From Fodinicola acaciae (GTDB taxonomy: Bacteria; Actinomycetota; Actinomycetes; Mycobacteriales; HKI-0501), in contig NZ_WOTN01000002.1 of NCBI RefSeq assembly GCF_010993745.1, positions 2,286,192 to 2,350,191 of the forward strand: a stretch of DNA of 64,000 bases, read 5' to 3'. This document shows positions 9,208 to 17,146 of this stretch, one piece after another (the stretch's first letter is position 1; every line of letters begins with the position of its first letter). The notes beneath the pieces were generated by a model. That model was not told the DNA's origin and searched no databases. It was given only the letters and a program-made list of their open reading frames with translations. A program made the position numbers and the translations under genes.

Positions 9208-9623
9208 GCCGATCCCGACTGGCGATGACCAACGAGGCGCTCGCGACCGCGCTCGCGGCCGCCGACGACGGCACGAAGCGTGCCGTCGGAGTGTCGATGG
9301 TGGAGTGGATAAACCAGCTCGCTCAGGTCGGCGAGGTCGAGGCGGCGCTTGTGCAGCTTCGTGCCGGCAAAGTGGCCAACCAGGCCGTACGCGCCGAGTT
9401 GCGGCGGCTGGCGTACGCGGCGGACAAGCTCGGCACCGATGCCGACGATGCCGGCGACGAGCAGGCCGGTGAGGTGTATTTCCATCGGGCGCGAGCGCTG
9501 TTCGCAGCGTTTTTCGCGGCGTCGGAGGACGTCGAGGAAGCCAGCCAGGAGCCGGCGTACGAAGCGTTCACCATCGATCCCGAGCACACCGAGCGCGCGG
9601 TGAGGTCACGGCTCAAACCGTGA
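9204..9623 (+). CDS. Small helical protein paired with the deaminase-like gene
   Basis: 139 aa, rich in Ala and acidic residues and predicted to be almost entirely helical. Helices around residues 9-22, 28-50 and 55-75 are followed by an acidic linker (DADDAGDEQ) and a last helix rich in Phe and Ala (RALFAAFFAASEDVEEA). No signal peptide, membrane segment or known domain is seen. The start overlaps the stop of the preceding gene (ATGA), so the two products are probably made in fixed ratio; an immunity-like or inhibitory partner is possible but not shown. The 3' end overlaps the convergent phosphatase gene by 11 bases. Confidence 0.6.
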   Translation: MSRSRLAMTNEALATALAAADDGTKRAVGVSMVEWINQLAQVGEVEAALVQLRAGKVANQAVRAELRRLAYAADKLGTDADDAGDEQAGEVYFHRARALFAAFFAASEDVEEASQEPAYEAFTIDPEHTERAVRSRLKP

Positions 9624-10206
9624 GCTCCTCTGGAAAGCCGGTCCAGCGCAGGTCGACGGTCAGGTGGTTCATGTCGTTGAAGACGATCAGCGACGGCGGC
9701 CGGTCCGGCCGGTAGAGGATCACGGTGAGGCCGCAGTTGGCCTGGTTGAGGCCCATCCAGCGGGCCGGCGGCGCGTCCAGCGCCTGGCTGACGAACCAGG
9801 CCACCAGGAAGTTGTGCGTGACGACCAGCTCGTACGTGTCGTCCTTGGTCGGCTGCGTAAACCGTTCCAGCGCCGCGCGCGCCAGCGGCGGACCGTCGGC
9901 GAGGTCGTCGGCGCCGAAAGCGTCGATGAAGTCCGCGTACGGCTTTGGCAGCGTGCCGGGCTCCGGCACGTACGGCACGTAGTCGCCGACGATCTCGTCC
10001 GCGGTCACCGCAACACCAGGCAGTGCCTCGGAAACCAGCGCCGCGGTGGCCGCCGCGCGTGGCAGCGGACTGTGGTGGATCGCCGAGAACGGGACGTGTT
10101 TCAGCCGCTGCGCCAGCAGCGCGGCCTGTCGCCGGCCGGCGTCGGTGAGCTCACCGTCCGCGCCGGCGTCGCCGTGCCTTGCCAGGTACAGAAACCGGTA
10201 AGCCAT
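9613..10206 (-). CDS. Histidine phosphatase family protein
   Basis: 197 aa member of the phosphoglycerate-mutase-like branch 1 histidine phosphatases, cytosolic. The catalytic RHG is in YLARHGDAG near residues 8-10, followed by ELTDAGRRQAALLAQRL. The second arginine motif is HHSPLPRAAATAAL, and the late catalytic histidine is VVTHNFLVAWFV. ATG at 10206 is used; an in-frame TTG lies two codons earlier. The substrate is unknown. It runs convergently with the small helical gene and shares its last bases. Confidence 0.85.
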   Translation of the reverse strand: MAYRFLYLARHGDAGADGELTDAGRRQAALLAQRLKHVPFSAIHHSPLPRAAATAALVSEALPGVAVTADEIVGDYVPYVPEPGTLPKPYADFIDAFGADDLADGPPLARAALERFTQPTKDDTYELVVTHNFLVAWFVSQALDAPPARWMGLNQANCGLTVILYRPDRPPSLIVFNDMNHLTVDLRWTGFPEELTV

Positions 10207-10229
10207 CGGCAAAGCTTGGCATGCGGCGG

Positions 10230-10650
10230 TCAGCGACCGTGCGGCGGGACGCTCTCCTCACGCCGAGTGAGCGACCGCGCGGCGTTGCCAAACTGCCGCA
10301 GCCGCTGCGTGATGGTCTGGCCAACCTCCCACTCGAAGCGACCGCCACCGAATGATGGCGCTCGTCGACGCGCAGGAAGCGGATCTTGAGCCTTACGCCG
10401 GCGATTGTCTCCTCGACCTGGTCGGTCGGCCGCGCGTCGAATACGGAGTTGACATAACCGCGAATTCGGGACGGCCTGGTCGAGGTCAGCGTGATGTGTC
10501 CCATGCCGGACTGGGTCGTGACGAATCGCCGGACAGCATCCGCAGCGGTGCGGCGCCATCAGCACCATCCGGTCGACCCGGTCCGGTGTGTCCAGCGCGA
10601 GCCGCAGTGCGCAGGAGCCGCCGTCGTTGCTGGCTTTCGTGCGTCGTTTC
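10230..10650 (-). pseudogene. Decayed meta-cleavage fragments (hydrolase and extradiol dioxygenase)
   Basis: No intact gene fits here, but two adjoining minus-strand fragments look like family remnants. About 10650-10555 reads GGSCALRLALDTPDRVDRM followed by VLMAP, the nucleophile-elbow helix of an alpha/beta hydrolase such as HsaD, with the GNSLGG elbow degraded. About 10504-10330 reads MGHITLTSTR, then RGYVNSVFDARPTDQ, RFLRVDERHHSVAVA, like the second domain of a type I extradiol dioxygenase (HsaC/BphC), including the iron-ligand His of RHHS. The frames differ and both are truncated, so this appears to be a relic of a ring-cleavage cluster. Confidence 0.45.
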
Positions 10651-10729
10651 CGCGATACGCCTACAACGGGCCGCCGGCCGGCTGGTTTTCAAGCTCTTCC
10701 AACCATACTGACCGGCGGCGCCGCCTTTC

Positions 10730-11587
10730 TCAGGACTGGACGAGCTTGCCGATCGAGAAGGCCTCGTCGACGTACGTGGTCAGGAAGGCCCACGAGACGT
10801 TGATGTAGCCGCGGTTACCCCAGCTGGTGCCCCACGAGTTCTCCAACGTCACGCCCTGGCTGTTGTACGCGATGACCGCCATCTCGTGGCCGCCGGCAAC
10901 CGGGTCCGACCAGTCGTCGCCAGGCATGTAGCTGTAGTCGCTGGCGGTCTGCGCGTCCACGTCCATGAAACTGTTGTGCACCGGCAGGCCGACCGAGACC
11001 GGCAGGCCCTGGGCGATCGACTGCTTGACCGCCGCGGTCAGCCGGGAGCCGGTCGGAAGCGTTGTGTAGCCGGAAAGTTGGTAATGTGCGGCGTTCGCGC
11101 GCTCGGACGCGTCCGGCTGGGTCGTGTAGTCGTACGGTCCCTGCCAGTAGTCCGCCGCGGTGTCGACGCCCTGCGCTTTCGCCATGTCCAGCGCCACGTC
11201 ACCGTTGGTGCCCTGGTCGTTGCCGCGCGCGATCTGCGCGTAGATGTACATCGGCGCCATCGGCGCGCCGGAGATGCGCTGCTCGTGCATGAGAATCCCG
11301 TAGCCGCTGTGCATGGTGGCCCAGGCGACGCACGACCCGACCTGGCCCTGGTCGCCGGGCGACAGCGCGTACGAGCTGAGGTCATAGCTGTCCGGCACCG
11401 CGGCACCGGCTTTCAGTGGCCGCACCGGAAGAGCCGCGGAGCTGACCTTCGGCGTGTGGTCCAGTCGCATGCCCAGACCGTGCTCGTGCGGCTGGGGAGC
11501 GGGTGCGGCCAGTGCCATCGCCGGTGTGGTCAGGCTCAGGCAGGCGATCGCGCCGACGGCTGCGGCGCGCAGTGCGACAGTGCGCAT
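10730..11587 (-). CDS. Secreted papain-like (C1) cysteine protease
   Basis: 285 aa. The start at ATG 11587 is chosen for its GGAAGG ribosome site; a longer frame begins at 11635. Residues 1-28 form a signal peptide (MRTVALRAAAVGAIACLSL then TTPAMALA), so the enzyme is exported. The catalytic domain shows the oxyanion glutamine and nucleophile in GDQGQVGSCVAWAT (Gln80, Cys86), the histidine in VAGGHEMAVIAYN and the asparagine in LENSWGTSWGNRGY. The spacing is that of the C1 papain family. The short segment between signal and catalytic domain could be a reduced propeptide. It stands alone between decayed DNA and a divergent regulator. Confidence 0.9.
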   Translation of the reverse strand: MRTVALRAAAVGAIACLSLTTPAMALAAPAPQPHEHGLGMRLDHTPKVSSAALPVRPLKAGAAVPDSYDLSSYALSPGDQGQVGSCVAWATMHSGYGILMHEQRISGAPMAPMYIYAQIARGNDQGTNGDVALDMAKAQGVDTAADYWQGPYDYTTQPDASERANAAHYQLSGYTTLPTGSRLTAAVKQSIAQGLPVSVGLPVHNSFMDVDAQTASDYSYMPGDDWSDPVAGGHEMAVIAYNSQGVTLENSWGTSWGNRGYINVSWAFLTTYVDEAFSIGKLVQS

Positions 11588-11931
11588 GTGCGTCCTTCCG
11601 GTGAGTGCGCCGGTCACAGTTTTGGGTGACTTCATGGCGCGGAGAGTGGGATATGTGCCGTTTTGCTGTGGCCTGGAGCAAAAATCACCGCTCTATAGAT
11701 CGATTTAGTAACCGCTCGTGAGCGCGATGCGCCGGAGCGGTGTGTGAGACTTCGGTGGTGCCGGAGATTTTTCGGCCTCGGCGGCCGAATATTCTTAAGA
11801 CAGGCTTATGCCGTGTCTCGGAACTACCGGGACCATACGCGGTTTCGGCGCGCTGGTGGAACAATCAGTTGTTATGTGAATTCAACTGAATATAAAGTGT
11901 CGACCGGTTTAGAGGTCGCGGGAGCCGGGAC
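11588..11931. other. Divergent intergenic region, AT-rich
   Basis: 344 bases between the protease and the HTH gene. It is visibly richer in A/T than the surroundings and holds a pair of 7-base inverted repeats, TCAGTTG (11866-11872) and CAACTGA (11884-11890), 11 bases apart. TATAAA follows a few bases downstream and may be a -10 box. No coding frame is convincing. Confidence 0.5.
11866..11897 (+). promoter_or_regulatory. Candidate operator and promoter of the HTH gene
   Basis: Inverted repeat TCAGTTG-N11-CAACTGA followed by AATATAAAG. The geometry would let a dimeric regulator cover the -35 to -10 interval. An assignment to the product of the downstream gene (autoregulation) is a guess. Confidence 0.4.
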
Positions 11932-12855
11932 ATGGACGAGAGTGTGCAGGCCGATGCGTTGCGAGCCGCGCTCGAGCGCGGTCCGTTCCATCGAGCGTTG
12001 ACGTTGGCGGTGGAGGCCAGTGGCCTCAGCCTTCAGCGACTGCAGCAACGGCTGGCCGACAACGGCGTACGGGTGAGCACGACGACGCTGAGCTACTGGA
12101 AGCACGGCCGGAGTCAGCCGGAGCGCGCCGGATCGCTGCAAGGCGTGCAGGTGCTGGAAAAGCTGCTGCGGCTGCCGCCGAACAGCCTCACCAGGCTGCT
12201 CGGCGAGCCGCGGCCGCGTGGCCGCTGGCTGGCCGCCGACCGGCAGCCGGAGAAATTCGGTGAGTTCTTCGACGACTCCGAGGTCGCGGAGCGGCTGATG
12301 GCCGAGCTCGGCGTGCCGGAGGCGCAGCAGCTCCGGTTGCTCAGCAGCCACGACTGCGTACGCGTCAACCCCGACCGCACGCTGTCCGGTCACACCTCGC
12401 GACTGGTCGTACAGGCGACCGCCGACCGGGTCGGCCGCAACTATTTCCTGCACGCCACCGGACATCCGCCGCGGATCGTGACCATGTCGCGTACGCGCCA
12501 CTGCCGCGTCGGCCGGGTCCGGACGGCACCGGAGGCCGGTTTCGTGGCCATCGAGATCGTCTTCGACCGCGTGCTGAGTCGAGGCGACACCACGATTTAC
12601 GAATATTTCCTTGAAACCGGCACGAGGGACGACTTCTTCGACCGGATCTTCCGGCATCCGACCGGCCAGTATCTGCTGGAGGTCGAGTTCTCGCCGGAGG
12701 CGGTGCCGGCGCGTTGCCTGTCCTATCGCCGGCCGAAACCGGACGAGGACCGTACGGACCTGCGCGAGGTGTGGATCAGCCCGGAGCTGGTCGCGCACGT
12801 CGCGTTCACCGGCCTGAGCGCCGGAATCTATGGCATGTGCTGGGAATGGGAATGA
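11932..12855 (+). CDS. Helix-turn-helix regulator of unknown class
   Basis: 307 aa cytosolic protein. Residues about 22-75 form an XRE-like helix-turn-helix region: LAVEASGLSLQRLQQRLAD, then VSTTTLSYWKHGRSQPER, with the S-x-W-x-x-G pattern of the recognition helix and loop. The following 230 residues have no domain I recognise. They contain FGEFFDDSEVAERLMAELG and many short strand-like segments, perhaps a ligand- or partner-binding domain. Proteins of this layout are common in actinomycetes and of unknown function. It stands alone, divergent from the secreted protease, with an inverted repeat in between that may be its operator. Confidence 0.7.
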   Translation: MDESVQADALRAALERGPFHRALTLAVEASGLSLQRLQQRLADNGVRVSTTTLSYWKHGRSQPERAGSLQGVQVLEKLLRLPPNSLTRLLGEPRPRGRWLAADRQPEKFGEFFDDSEVAERLMAELGVPEAQQLRLLSSHDCVRVNPDRTLSGHTSRLVVQATADRVGRNYFLHATGHPPRIVTMSRTRHCRVGRVRTAPEAGFVAIEIVFDRVLSRGDTTIYEYFLETGTRDDFFDRIFRHPTGQYLLEVEFSPEAVPARCLSYRRPKPDEDRTDLREVWISPELVAHVAFTGLSAGIYGMCWEWE

Positions 12856-12897
12856 TCCGCTGCCGGTGACCGCCACCGGTCATCGGCCTGTTCTGCA

Positions 12898-12934
12898 TTG
12901 ACACATCCACCGTCGCGTGACAGTAATATGTCAC
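12898..12934 (+). promoter_or_regulatory. Promoter and GntR operator of the hydroxyproline operon
   Basis: TTGACA at 12898-12903 is a consensus -35 box. A perfect inverted repeat GTGACA-N6-TGTCAC follows at 12917-12934, with TAATAT (12924-12929) inside it as a possible -10. A repressor bound there would block the polymerase. The adjoining GntR gene is the obvious candidate for autoregulation and for induction by a hydroxyproline intermediate. Confidence 0.65.
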
Positions 12935-12961
12935 GCATCACCAGATCGACTTGGAGCGGCG

Positions 12962-13621
12962 GTGGCGATTTCCGGCCTTCCTGACCTGGCACCACCGGCA
13001 AACCTGCGCGAACAGGTCGTTTCCGCGTTGTCCGCCGCGATCATCTCCGGCGAGCTGGCGCCAGGCGCATTGGTGAGCGTGCCGACACTGGCGGCGCGGT
13101 TTGGCGTGTCCGCGACGCCAGTGCGCGAGGCGATGCTCGACCTGGAGCAGCGCGGCTTCGTGGAACCGGTACGCAACAAGGGTTTCCGTGTCACCGAGGT
13201 GGTCGAGGCCGACCTGCACGAGATCGTCCAGATCCGCCAACTGGTGGAGGTGCCGGCCACCGCGAGCCTGCGGCTTCCGGCCGACCGGATCGCCGAGTTT
13301 CGCGAGAAAGCCGACGCGATCGTGGCCGGCGAGCAGCGGTCCGACCTGACCGCGTATCTGGCCGCGGACGTCGACTTCCACCTGAGTTTGCTGGCGTTGA
13401 CCGGAAACCGGCGGTTGGTGGCGTTGGTCGCCGACCTGCGTTCGCAGACCAGGATGACCGGCCTCGCGCACATGCTGGGCACCACCGAGCTCGCCGCGTC
13501 GGCGGCAGAGCATCACGAGCTGCTCGATTTGTTGGTGGCGGGGAAAACCAGGGACGTGCGTACGCTGATGAGCCGCCATGTCGGCCACGTGCTGGGGTGG
13601 TGGGCTGGACGGCCGGAATGA
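12962..13621 (+). CDS. GntR-family (FCD) regulator of hydroxyproline catabolism
   Basis: 219 aa from GTG 12962, which has GGAG seven bases upstream; an earlier in-frame GTG at 12917 is rejected because it is part of the operator palindrome. The N-terminal winged helix spans residues 10-75 (LREQVVSALSAAIISGELAPG then ARFGVSATPVREAMLDLEQ). The C-terminal FCD ligand domain has the metal-binding pattern DVDFHLSLL, later AAEHHELLDLL, and SRHVGHVLGW. The stop overlaps the next start (ATGA). It probably represses the operon and responds to a pathway compound. Confidence 0.88.
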   Translation: MAISGLPDLAPPANLREQVVSALSAAIISGELAPGALVSVPTLAARFGVSATPVREAMLDLEQRGFVEPVRNKGFRVTEVVEADLHEIVQIRQLVEVPATASLRLPADRIAEFREKADAIVAGEQRSDLTAYLAADVDFHLSLLALTGNRRLVALVADLRSQTRMTGLAHMLGTTELAASAAEHHELLDLLVAGKTRDVRTLMSRHVGHVLGWWAGRPE

Positions 13622-14754
13622 ACGTCGTCGTCGTGGGCGCCGGCATCGTCGGCGCGGCCTGTGCGCGCAGCCTCGCCGCCGCCGGATGCATGGTGACCGT
13701 GGTCGAGCGCGGCGCACCGGCCGGCGGCACGTCGTCCAGCGGCGAAGGCAACATCCTGCTCTCCGACAAGCTGCCGGGGCCTGAGCTTCTGCTTGCGCGG
13801 TACGCCCTTCGGCTCTGGCCGGCGGTCATCGACGAGTTGTCGGCCGAGCTCGAGTTTCCCTCCTTGGAGTTCGAGCGGAAAGGCGGCTTGGTCGTGTCCA
13901 CGACCGAGGCGCAGCCGCTGCTGGATTTCGCTGCGACACAACGTGAGGCCGGCATCGACGCACGGCCGGTCTCGGTCACCGAGGCGCTGGAGCTTGAGCC
14001 CGAGCTGAATCCGGCGATCGTCGCCGCTGTCCACTATCCGGAGGACGCGCAGGTGCAGCCCGCGATCGCGACCGAGGCGTTGCTCGCGTCCGCGCGCCGC
14101 CGTGGTGCTCGGATCCTGGCCGGCACCGAGGTTGTCGGTCCGGTGCTCGCCGGTGAGGATTTGGCCGGCGTACGAACGGATTCCGGCGAGCTGCGAGCGG
14201 ATCGCGTCGTCGTCGCCGCAGGTCCGTGGTCCGGTGAGGTCGCCGAGCGGCTCGGCGTACGGCTGCCGGTTTCGCCGCGCCGCGGCAACATCCTGGTGAC
14301 CGCGCCGATGCGGCAACGGATTTTCCACAAGGTCTACGACGCGGACTATGTCGGCGTGGTCGAGTCCTCCGACGCCGATCTGCGGACGTCCAGTGTCGTC
14401 GAGTCGACCAGAGGGGGCACGGTGCTCATCGGGTCGTCACGCGAACGCGTCGGTTTCGACGATCGCTTGCGCGTACCGGTCTTACGGGAGCTGGCCGCCA
14501 AGGCGTTGCGGCTTTTTCCTTTCCTGGCAGGCGTTCCGGTGATCCGCGCATACGGTGGCTTCCGGCCGTACGTGCCCGACCACCTGCCGGTGATCGGCGC
14601 GGATCCGCGACTTTCCGGTCTGTGGCACGCGACCGGTCACGAAGGCGCAGGTGTTGGACTGTCGGTGGCCACCGGTGACCTGCTGCGCGATCTGATGCTC
14701 GGCAAGCCGCCGGCGATCGATCCGGTGCCGTTTGGTCCTGGACGGTTCGCGTGA
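13618..14754 (+). CDS. FAD-dependent D-amino-acid dehydrogenase subunit (D-hydroxyproline dehydrogenase beta)
   Basis: 378 aa DadA/glycine-oxidase-type flavoprotein. The Rossmann motif is VVVGAGIVGAACARSLAAAG at residues 3-22. GTSSSGEGNILLSDK follows near residue 40, and the FAD-binding C-terminal motif is ATGHEGAGVGLSVATGDLL. It should oxidise cis-4-hydroxy-D-proline to pyrroline-4-hydroxy-2-carboxylate. It is translationally coupled on both sides (ATGA at the start, GTGA at the end) with the regulator and the small iron-sulfur subunit, so a heterotrimer with the next two products is expected. Substrate assignment rests on the epimerase and deaminase genes in the same operon. Confidence 0.85.
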   Translation: MNVVVVGAGIVGAACARSLAAAGCMVTVVERGAPAGGTSSSGEGNILLSDKLPGPELLLARYALRLWPAVIDELSAELEFPSLEFERKGGLVVSTTEAQPLLDFAATQREAGIDARPVSVTEALELEPELNPAIVAAVHYPEDAQVQPAIATEALLASARRRGARILAGTEVVGPVLAGEDLAGVRTDSGELRADRVVVAAGPWSGEVAERLGVRLPVSPRRGNILVTAPMRQRIFHKVYDADYVGVVESSDADLRTSSVVESTRGGTVLIGSSRERVGFDDRLRVPVLRELAAKALRLFPFLAGVPVIRAYGGFRPYVPDHLPVIGADPRLSGLWHATGHEGAGVGLSVATGDLLRDLMLGKPPAIDPVPFGPGRFA

Positions 14755-14990
14755 TCGTTCAGGTGGACGGAAAACCAGTGGCTGGCCGCGATGGGCAGTC
14801 CCTCGCAGGTGTGCTGCACGCGGCCGGAATCGTCGCGTGGCGGCAGACGCGCGGCGGCGCTCCTCGCGGGCTTTTCTGTGGCATCGGCGTGTGTTTCGAC
14901 TGTCTGGTGACGGTCAACGGCGAGCCGGGCGTACGCGCATGCCAGCGCGCCGCGGCCGACGGTGACATTGTCGTGACCGGAGAATCCTGA
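14751..14990 (+). CDS. [2Fe-2S] ferredoxin-like subunit of the dehydrogenase
   Basis: 79 aa small iron-sulfur protein of the Fer2_4 type (like HcnA and the small subunits of opine, proline and hydroxyproline dehydrogenases). Cluster ligands are visible as Cys43, Cys48, Cys51 and Cys64 in LFCGIGVCFDCLVTV and VRACQ. It starts with GTG overlapping the previous stop and ends by sharing an A with the next start (TGATG). It should transfer electrons between the two flavoprotein subunits. Confidence 0.87.
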   Translation: MIVQVDGKPVAGRDGQSLAGVLHAAGIVAWRQTRGGAPRGLFCGIGVCFDCLVTVNGEPGVRACQRAAADGDIVVTGES

Positions 14991-16243
14991 TGCGCGTGCT
15001 GGTGATCGGAGCCGGACCGGCCGGGCTGGCGGCCGCCGCGGCGGCGCGCGCGGCCGGAGCTTCGGTGACGTTGCTCGACGCGTACGACCGCGTCGGCGGC
15101 CAGTATTGGCGCGGATCTGCCGTGCCGTACGACGAAAACCACGTCAAGGCGGAGGTGTGGACGATCGAGCCGCCGCGGACCGTGCACGCGCTGGTCGGCG
15201 GCGAGATGCGGACGTACGAGCCGGACGCGCTCGTCCTGGCGACCGGAGCGCACGACCGCACTTTGCCTTTCCCCGGTTGGGATCTGCCCGGTGTGGTCAC
15301 CGGCGGCGCGGCCCAGGCATTGGCGAAAAGCGAGGGGACCGCGATCGGGCGCCGGGTCGTCGTCGCCGGCGCCGGCCCGTTTTTGTTGCCGGTCGCCACA
15401 TCGCTGGCTCGCGTCGGCGCGCGAGTCGTCGGTGTTTACGAGGCGGCGCGGTCGTTTTCCGGCTATGTCGGACTCGACGCGATCGGCAAGTCCGGCGAGT
15501 TTCTGTCTTATCTGGCGACGATGGCTCGGCGCCGCATCCCATATCGCGTCGGCAAGGCGGTCGTCGCCGCGAACGGCGTCGACCGGGTCGAGTCGGTGAC
15601 GGTCGCGTCGGTTGACCGGTTGTGGCGGCCGTTGCCCGGCACGGAACAGCGGATCAGAGTCGATGCCGTTTGTGTCAGCCATGGTTTCACGCCGCGGCTG
15701 GAGTTGGCACTGGCGGCCGGATGTGACCTGTCGCCGGACCGCTTTGTGGCTGTCGACAACGCACAACGTACGTCCGTGCCAGGTGTTTTCGCGGCTGGCG
15801 AGATAACCGGCATCGGTGGCGCGCAACTCGCACGTGTGGAAGGCGAGATCGCCGGACTCTGCGCGGCAGGCAGCCCGCCACCGGGCAAACTTGTCAGACG
15901 ACGACAGGCCTTGCGGCGGTTCGCGATGCGGATGGGGAAGGTCCACGCGATCGGCGCCGGCTGGAGGGCCTGGCTGACCGGTGACACCTTGGTGTGCCGA
16001 TGCGAAGAGGTTTCCTTCGATTTCCTACGGAAAACGCGCGTCGCGTACGGCGATGCCGGCCTGCGGTCGCTGAAACTCGGCACTCGCGCCGGCCTCGGCA
16101 TCTGCCAGGGACGGATCTGCGGACGTACGGTCGAGGACCTGCTGTCCGCGGCCCCGGACGGTGCCACCACCGACCGCCGTCCGATCGCGATCCCCGTACG
16201 CCTTGGAGATCTGGCTTCGGAGAGAGGAAAAGACGATGAGTGA
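14990..16243 (+). CDS. FAD/NAD(P)-dependent oxidoreductase with [2Fe-2S] domain (dehydrogenase alpha subunit)
   Basis: 417 aa HcnB-like flavoprotein. The N-terminal dinucleotide motif is VLVIGAGPAGLAAAAAARAAG (residues 3-23) and a second one is VVVAGAGPFLLPVATSLA near 123. The FAD motif VPGVFAAGEITGIGGAQLARVEGE lies near 265. The C-terminal BFD-like domain holds paired cysteines in LVCRCEEVSFDFL and GLGICQGRICGRTVEDLL, expected to bind a second [2Fe-2S] cluster. Together with the two preceding gene products it forms a three-subunit dehydrogenase that probably passes electrons to the respiratory chain. The end overlaps the next gene by 8 bases. Confidence 0.87.
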   Translation: MRVLVIGAGPAGLAAAAAARAAGASVTLLDAYDRVGGQYWRGSAVPYDENHVKAEVWTIEPPRTVHALVGGEMRTYEPDALVLATGAHDRTLPFPGWDLPGVVTGGAAQALAKSEGTAIGRRVVVAGAGPFLLPVATSLARVGARVVGVYEAARSFSGYVGLDAIGKSGEFLSYLATMARRRIPYRVGKAVVAANGVDRVESVTVASVDRLWRPLPGTEQRIRVDAVCVSHGFTPRLELALAAGCDLSPDRFVAVDNAQRTSVPGVFAAGEITGIGGAQLARVEGEIAGLCAAGSPPPGKLVRRRQALRRFAMRMGKVHAIGAGWRAWLTGDTLVCRCEEVSFDFLRKTRVAYGDAGLRSLKLGTRAGLGICQGRICGRTVEDLLSAAPDGATTDRRPIAIPVRLGDLASERGKDDE

Positions 16244-17144
16244 TCTGACCGGTGTCGTCGTGGCGACCACGCTGGCGTTCCGGCCGGACAAGTCCGCGCC
16301 GGCCGGCCTGGCGGTGGACTACGACCGCTACGCGGCACACTGCGACTGGCTGATCCGCAACGGTTGCCGCGGCATCGGAGCCAACGGATCGCTGGGGGAG
16401 TATTCGTCGCTGACCGACGAGGAGCGGCGGAAGGTGGTGCAGACCGCGGTTTCCGCGGTCGACGGCCGGGGAATCGTGATCGCCGGCGCGCACGCGGTCG
16501 GCTGGCACCAGGCACAGAAGTGGGCCGAGCTGGCCAAAGAAGACGGTGCCGACGCGGTTTTGCTGCTGCCGCCGATCGTCTACCGCGCGTCGGCGTCGGA
16601 AGTCGTTGAACACTATACGAAAGTCGCCGAGGTCGGTCTGCCGATCATGGCGTACAACAATCCGTTCGACACCAAGGTCGACCTGACACCGCACCTGCTC
16701 GCCGAGTTGGCGAAGATCCCGGAAGTCGTTGCGGTGAAGGAGTTTTCCGGCGACGCGCGGCGGGTGCTGGAGATCCGTGAGCTGTGCGACCTCGACGTCG
16801 TCTCCGGCGCCGACGACCTGTTGTTCGAGACGCTGGTCGACGGCACGGTCGGCTGGTTTGCCGGCTATCCAAACGCGTTTCCGGCCGCGTCGGTGGAGCT
16901 CTACGACCTGGTGAGGGCCGGCCGGATCGCCGAGGCGCGAGAGCTCTATCGTCATCTGCTGCCGGCCTTCCGCTGGGACTCGCGCACCGAGTTCGTCCAG
17001 GCGATCAAGCTCAGCATGGACATCGTCGGCGAGAGCTACGGTGGACCGACCCGGCCGCCGCGTGGTCCGCTGAGCCAGGAAAACGAGGAGCGCGTACGCG
17101 CGGACGTGGCGCGAGCGCTGGAACATCTGAGGACGAGGGACTGA
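16236..17144 (+). CDS. DapA-family pyrroline-4-hydroxy-2-carboxylate deaminase
   Basis: 302 aa TIM-barrel protein of the dihydrodipicolinate synthase/N-acetylneuraminate lyase family. The Schiff-base lysine is Lys168 in VVAVKEFSGD, the conserved tyrosine is Tyr140 in MAYNNP, and the GTTGE position reads GSLGE (51-55). In hydroxyproline catabolism this family converts pyrroline-4-hydroxy-2-carboxylate to 2-oxoglutarate semialdehyde with release of ammonia. Position between the dehydrogenase and epimerase genes supports that role rather than lysine synthesis. ATG 16236 has GAGAGGAAA upstream and overlaps the preceding gene. Confidence 0.85.
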   Translation: MSDLTGVVVATTLAFRPDKSAPAGLAVDYDRYAAHCDWLIRNGCRGIGANGSLGEYSSLTDEERRKVVQTAVSAVDGRGIVIAGAHAVGWHQAQKWAELAKEDGADAVLLLPPIVYRASASEVVEHYTKVAEVGLPIMAYNNPFDTKVDLTPHLLAELAKIPEVVAVKEFSGDARRVLEIRELCDLDVVSGADDLLFETLVDGTVGWFAGYPNAFPAASVELYDLVRAGRIAEARELYRHLLPAFRWDSRTEFVQAIKLSMDIVGESYGGPTRPPRGPLSQENEERVRADVARALEHLRTRD

Positions 17145-17146
17145 AA

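Noticed and set aside
12917..12961. GTG at 12917 as start of the GntR regulator
   Set aside because: This codon is part of the GTGACA-N6-TGTCAC operator; the GTG at 12962 has a ribosome binding site.
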